Positions 61,031 through 64,000 of a DNA stretch of 64,000 nucleotides are shown one piece after another. The position numbers and the translations under genes were made by a program. The notes under the pieces are model-generated. The model was not told where the DNA came from. It ran no database searches and saw only the letters and a program-made list of their open reading frames with translations. Position 1 is the stretch's first letter. Each line of letters begins with the position of its first letter. This DNA is from Paenibacillus glycanilyticus NBRC 16618 (GTDB taxonomy: Bacteria > Bacillota > Bacilli > Paenibacillales > Paenibacillaceae), in assembly GCF_004000805.1 (NCBI RefSeq), contig NZ_BILY01000013.1:62001-126000 (forward strand), read 5' to 3'.

Positions 61031-61148
61031 GCGAATCAATACTCTGGAGAAGCGCAGCGTTCGCCTTTGTCCCCGAATTTCATCCGCTAAAGCGGATTCC
61101 AAATGAAGAAATTCGGGGACAACAGCGATCGGAAGAGTATTGATTTGC
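61031..61148 (-). repeat. Long-hairpin element, copy 3 (inverted)
   Basis: Outer stem: AATCAATACTCT (61034-61045) pairs perfectly with 61134-61145 and extends by G-T, C-G and G-C pairs. Inner stem: 61067-61080 pairs perfectly with 61109-61122. Compared with copy 2 it lies in the reverse direction: its right strand ACAACAGCGATCG (61119-61131) is the exact complement of copy 2 60674-60686, and 61047-61070 complements 60734-60757 at 23 of 24 positions. The paired stems have a different sequence from copy 2. Confidence 0.8.
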
Positions 61149-61168
61149 GTAGTGCCGCATCGCAATCC

Positions 61169-62362
61169 TTAGCTTTTCAAATATGCGCCGATCCGCCGAG
61201 CAGCCTCACGCAGCCTTGCTTCGTCTTCGACCAAAGCAATCCGCACATACCCTTCGCCCTCGCTGCCAAACGCTTCGCCCGGTATAACTACAACACCCGT
61301 CTGATCCAGCAGACCGCGGGCGAACTCGCGGGAAGTCCATGTTGTGCCATCGCTGCGTTCCGGCAGCTTTGCCCACGCAAACATGGTCGCTTTCGGCTTT
61401 TCCACAGCCCAGCCTTCAGCGGCCAATGCCTCGATAAACGAATTCCGCCGCTGTTCATATAATACGCCGGCTTTAGGCGGCGCAGAATCGGACATCGCCT
61501 CCTGCAGTGCCGCTACGCCCGCTTCCTGAACAGCGCCAAATACGCCATAGTCTATATTTTCTTTCAGCTCTCGCAGCGCTCCAACCGCTTCCCGATTCCC
61601 CGCAAGGAAACCGATGCGGCAGCCGGCCATATTAAAACTTTTGGACAAAGAATGGAATTCTACCGCTCCATCCAATGCTCCCGGAACGGCCAATATGCTT
61701 GGGGGTTCATGTCCGTCGAAGGCCATTTCGGAGTATGCCGCATCATGGACGACCAGCACTCCGTATTGCCTCGCTTTAGCGAGCAATCGATCGAAGAAGG
61801 CAAGATCAACAACAGCCGAAACAGGGTTGCCCGGATAGTTCAGCAAAATAAATTTTGCGCGTTCCCACACTTCAACCGGCACGGAATCGAGATCAGGGAG
61901 AAAATGATTCTCTTCCTTCAGCGGCAGCAAATATGGCTCCACGCCTGCCAATGCCAGTGCCGCCGTATAAATCGGATAACCGGGATTGGGCACGATAACC
62001 ACATCTCCCGGATTACACAATGACATAGCCAGATGGGACAAGCCGTCCTGCGAGCCCATCAGGGAGACCAGCTCATGATCGGGATCCAGCTTTACTCCGA
62101 ACCGATGCTCCATCCAGGCGGCTGCCTGCCTACGAAAACCCGTACTTCCATGCGTACCCGGATAAGCGTAAATATCCGTGCGCAGCGCTGCTTCGCTTAG
62201 CGCTTTTCTTACTGCCTCCGTTGGAGGCTTGTCCGGACTGCCGATGCCAAGGTTGATAATGTCCCTTCCTTTGCCGGCTGCTTCCTTTCTCCACTCCGCG
62301 ACCTCGGCGAAGATCGAAGAGCCTAGCTGCGACAACCGTTCAGAACGCCACGATTTCCTCAT
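61169..62362 (-). CDS. Class I aminotransferase, LL-DAP aminotransferase-like
   Basis: A 397-residue PLP enzyme. Motifs: INLGIGSPDKPP, NPGYPIYTAALALAGVEPY, NYPGNPVSAV, VVHDAAYSEMAFDG, Schiff-base Lys in HSLSKSFNMAGCRIGF, and YVRIALVEDEARL. The pattern is that of the LL-diaminopimelate/succinyl-DAP aminotransferase subgroup, but many members act on other amino acids, so I do not name the substrate. The ATG at 62362 comes 4 nt after the stop of the ArsC/Spx-like gene; the binding site GGTGA includes that stop codon. The longer frame to 62410 would overlap the upstream gene. It ends the operon. Confidence 0.88.
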   Translation of the reverse strand: MRKSWRSERLSQLGSSIFAEVAEWRKEAAGKGRDIINLGIGSPDKPPTEAVRKALSEAALRTDIYAYPGTHGSTGFRRQAAAWMEHRFGVKLDPDHELVSLMGSQDGLSHLAMSLCNPGDVVIVPNPGYPIYTAALALAGVEPYLLPLKEENHFLPDLDSVPVEVWERAKFILLNYPGNPVSAVVDLAFFDRLLAKARQYGVLVVHDAAYSEMAFDGHEPPSILAVPGALDGAVEFHSLSKSFNMAGCRIGFLAGNREAVGALRELKENIDYGVFGAVQEAGVAALQEAMSDSAPPKAGVLYEQRRNSFIEALAAEGWAVEKPKATMFAWAKLPERSDGTTWTSREFARGLLDQTGVVVIPGEAFGSEGEGYVRIALVEDEARLREAARRIGAYLKS

Positions 62363-62366
62363 CCCA

Positions 62367-62729
62367 TCACCCGTTCCATACTTGCTCGTATTGTTCTTCC
62401 TTGTACCCAACCGTTACTTTTTGGCCGTCCGTTACGATTGGGCGTTTGATCAGCATGCCATGGGAAGCCAGCAATTCAAGCTGCTCCTGCTCGCTCATGC
62501 TGCCAAGCTTGTCCTTCAAGCCAAGCGCCTTGTACACTTCGCCGGAAGTGTTAAAAAATTTCTTCAGTTCCAATCCGCTGTTTCGTACGAGCACTTTCAG
62601 TTCGGCGGGAGTTGGCGTCTCTTCCACAATATGCTTCAGATCCAGCTCATTGCCCTTTGCTTGAAGCGATTTGACGGCTTGGCGGCATGTACCGCATTTC
62701 GGATATTGATATATGGTCAGCTTGCTCAT
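62367..62729 (-). CDS. ArsC/Spx-family thioredoxin-fold protein
   Basis: A 120-residue protein with the redox motif KCGTCRQA (CxxC) in YQYPKCGTC, FFNTSGEVYKALGLKD, and the cis-Pro segment LIKRPIVTDGQ. This build is that of the YffB/Spx/MgsR group of arsenate-reductase-like proteins. Spx and MgsR are transcription regulators that bind RNA polymerase; the YffB-like members have no known substrate. The ATG at 62729 has AGGAGG 10 nt upstream. It stands between the pseudouridine synthase and the aminotransferase genes in one operon. Confidence 0.85.
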   Translation of the reverse strand: MSKLTIYQYPKCGTCRQAVKSLQAKGNELDLKHIVEETPTPAELKVLVRNSGLELKKFFNTSGEVYKALGLKDKLGSMSEQEQLELLASHGMLIKRPIVTDGQKVTVGYKEEQYEQVWNG

Positions 62730-62746
62730 CTGTGTAAATCCTCCTA

Positions 62747-63697
62747 TTAGCACTCTCTTAACGCCAGTTCCAGCTTCTCAAGATCAGGCGGCAGCGCAGC
62801 CGTCCACTCCATCCATTCCTTCGTCATCGGATGCGTCAATCCCAGCGTCTCCGCATGAAGCGCCTGGCGTCCGGCGGCTGTCTCCCATTTGTCTACCTTG
62901 CCGGACTGCCGTCCGTACATGCCGTCGCCAATCAGCGGACAGCCGATATGCTTCATATGGACGCGAATCTGATGAGTGCGCCCCGTCTCCAGCTTTAATC
63001 TCACTCTTGCTGCCTGTCCCTCGCCGTATACATCCGTCGTCTTGTAATGCGTAACGGAAGGATAACCTTCCAGCGTTACGATTCGAACATGCGGATCCTC
63101 CGGGTCGCGGTCAATTGGCGCATCTACCGTTCCTTCTGCCGGGGATGGCGCACCGTAAACGTAGGCGCAATACATTTTCATTATGGTTCCGGCCTGCAGC
63201 TGTTCGGACAGTTGCTGGTGAATGTACGGATTTTTGGCAATGACGACAAGTCCCGATGTATCCTCGTCCAGCCGATGTACCGGACGGAACCGGACGCGTT
63301 CACCGTTAACCTGCCAATGATGGACGATCCCGTTCGCGAGCGTGTTGGTGTAATGTCCTTTGGTCGGATGGACGATGATGCCCGCGGGTTTGTTCACGAC
63401 AAGCAGATAATCGTCCTCGAACACAATCGATAAAGGCAGATCCTGCGGCAAAATATCCTCCGAGATCTCTTCCTCCATCCGGATGGCGACCAAATCTCCT
63501 TCGGTCACTTTCGCCGTGGTGTATGCCCTAACTCCGTTAATGGTAATGCCATATTCAGTCAGCTTGAGCCGGGACAGAAGCGAGCGGGATACGCCCAGCT
63601 TCCGCTCCAGCACCGTCCTGACGTCTTTTCCTGCCAGATCAGCGCCGACCTCAACGGCCAGCGCTTTGTAATAACCCGCTATATCTTTTACTGTCAT
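62747..63697 (-). CDS. RluA/RluD-family pseudouridine synthase
   Basis: A 316-residue enzyme that turns uridine into pseudouridine in rRNA or tRNA. An S4-like RNA-binding region is at about 15-75 (RSLLSRLKLTEYGITINGV), followed by the catalytic domain with VNKPAGIIVHP, the motif HRLDEDTSGL with the nucleophilic Asp, and LETGRTHQIRVHM. The start overlaps the stop of the upstream adenosyltransferase gene (ATGA at 63694-63697), so the two are coupled. The exact RNA target cannot be told. Confidence 0.94.
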   Translation of the reverse strand: MTVKDIAGYYKALAVEVGADLAGKDVRTVLERKLGVSRSLLSRLKLTEYGITINGVRAYTTAKVTEGDLVAIRMEEEISEDILPQDLPLSIVFEDDYLLVVNKPAGIIVHPTKGHYTNTLANGIVHHWQVNGERVRFRPVHRLDEDTSGLVVIAKNPYIHQQLSEQLQAGTIMKMYCAYVYGAPSPAEGTVDAPIDRDPEDPHVRIVTLEGYPSVTHYKTTDVYGEGQAARVRLKLETGRTHQIRVHMKHIGCPLIGDGMYGRQSGKVDKWETAAGRQALHAETLGLTHPMTKEWMEWTAALPPDLEKLELALREC

Positions 63698-64000
63698 TTC
63701 GATTTCTTGCGGAACACTTCCGCACTCCGTACGTATTCGGTATCGGGCACGCCAAGCTTCGCGTTCGCCGCTCTTGCCGCCGCGAAGAAAAAGTCCGACA
63801 GCCTGTTTAAATATTTCTGCACTTCCGGATTAGCCGGATTGTCAGGATGCTCCGCTGCAAGCGTAACGACGCGGCGTTCCGCCCGTCGGCATACGGTCCG
63901 GCATACATGCAGCAAAGCCGATACGGAGCTGCCACCCGGCAAAATAAATCTTGTAATCTCAGGCGCCTCGTCGGTATATTGATCGATCATCGCCTCAAGC
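63694..64000 (-). CDS. ATP:cob(I)alamin adenosyltransferase, PduO type, 3' part only
   Basis: This is the C-terminal 101 residues of a PduO-type adenosyltransferase, which transfers the 5'-deoxyadenosyl group of ATP to cob(I)alamin to give adenosylcobalamin. Visible family motifs: FILPGGSSVSALLHVCRTVC, RRAERRVV, and YLNRLSDFFFAAARAAN. The gene starts beyond the right edge of the window. It is the first seen gene of an operon with the pseudouridine synthase, ArsC/Spx-like and aminotransferase genes. Confidence 0.92.
   Translation of the reverse strand, partial: LEAMIDQYTDEAPEITRFILPGGSSVSALLHVCRTVCRRAERRVVTLAAEHPDNPANPEVQKYLNRLSDFFFAAARAANAKLGVPDTEYVRSAEVFRKKSK

Larger units (their letters stand above)
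60533..61168. other. Non-coding locus of nested hairpins
   Basis: A 636-base region between the exonuclease and aminotransferase genes. It holds, from left to right: a G-rich stretch with GGTCGCTGG repeated, long-hairpin copy 2 (60657-60773), a C/T-rich tract (60771-60830), four 23-bp hairpins (60869-60994), and long-hairpin copy 3 in the opposite direction (61031-61148). Open frames across it (60595-60897 minus, 60728-61090 plus) have no ribosome binding site and follow the hairpin arms, so I call no gene. Confidence 0.7.

Noticed and set aside
60595..61090. Open frames across the hairpin locus (60595-60897 minus and 60728-61090 plus)
   Set aside because: They run through palindromic arms, lack binding sites, and give low-complexity sequence; the structure is better explained as non-coding.

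Overview
The window looks like a chromosomal segment of a spore-forming, Gram-positive bacterium of the Paenibacillus type. The evidence is a clear gerE orthologue, a YhcN/YlaJ-type spore lipoprotein, CgeB-like and CotSA-like spore glycosyltransferases, S-layer-homology (SLH) proteins, YesM/YesN two-component pairs, a perfect FapR operator in front of fabH, AGGAGG-type ribosome binding sites, and frequent ATGA overlaps. No rRNA, tRNA, CRISPR array, transposase or integrase was seen. The genus is inferred from gene content, not from a search.

Layout. 1-8283: the 5' end of a sugar-binding lipoprotein gene, a SWIM/SNF2 helicase operon, a Spo0B-type sensor kinase and a TPR membrane protein. 8313-17005: a complete arabinoside-uptake operon (response regulator, sensor kinase, binding protein, two permeases, GH127 arabinofuranosidase) with a CcpA-like cre site. 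17197-18825: catalase. 19025-36416: a sporulation and spore-surface region with gerE, a spore lipoprotein, FapR-controlled fabH, two CgeB-like proteins, five small proteins or enzymes of unknown detail, GT2 and GT4 glycosyltransferases, a sugar nucleotidyltransferase, and a 2248-residue protein made almost wholly of about 194 decapeptide repeats. 36590-51537: housekeeping and accessory genes (psd, AraC regulator, aminotransferase, ecsAB, SLH protein, DEAD-box helicase, SDR, cheX, phospholipase C-like protein, HRDC protein, three tail-collar paralogues with a GNAT enzyme). 51685-59367: a 2560-residue secreted SLH protein with 15 Ig-like repeats. 59651-64000: an exonuclease, an unusual 0.6 kb non-coding locus, an aminotransferase, an ArsC/Spx-like protein, a pseudouridine synthase and the 3' end of a cobalamin adenosyltransferase gene.

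Two things stand out as possibly undescribed. The first is the spore-surface glycoprotein system. The giant repeat protein has no Sec signal, which fits synthesis in the mother cell. It is rich in Ser/Thr and is surrounded by glycosyltransferases and sugar-activation genes. Several proteins in the cluster share an aromatic-x-x-Gly tetrad module that may be a docking tag. The second is a family of long imperfect hairpins, three copies in this window, with conserved asymmetric internal strands and stems that differ in sequence yet stay paired. They occur with arrays of 23-bp hairpins (8-bp arms, 7-nt loops) in the intergenic regions at 37.4-37.6 kb and 60.6-61.2 kb.
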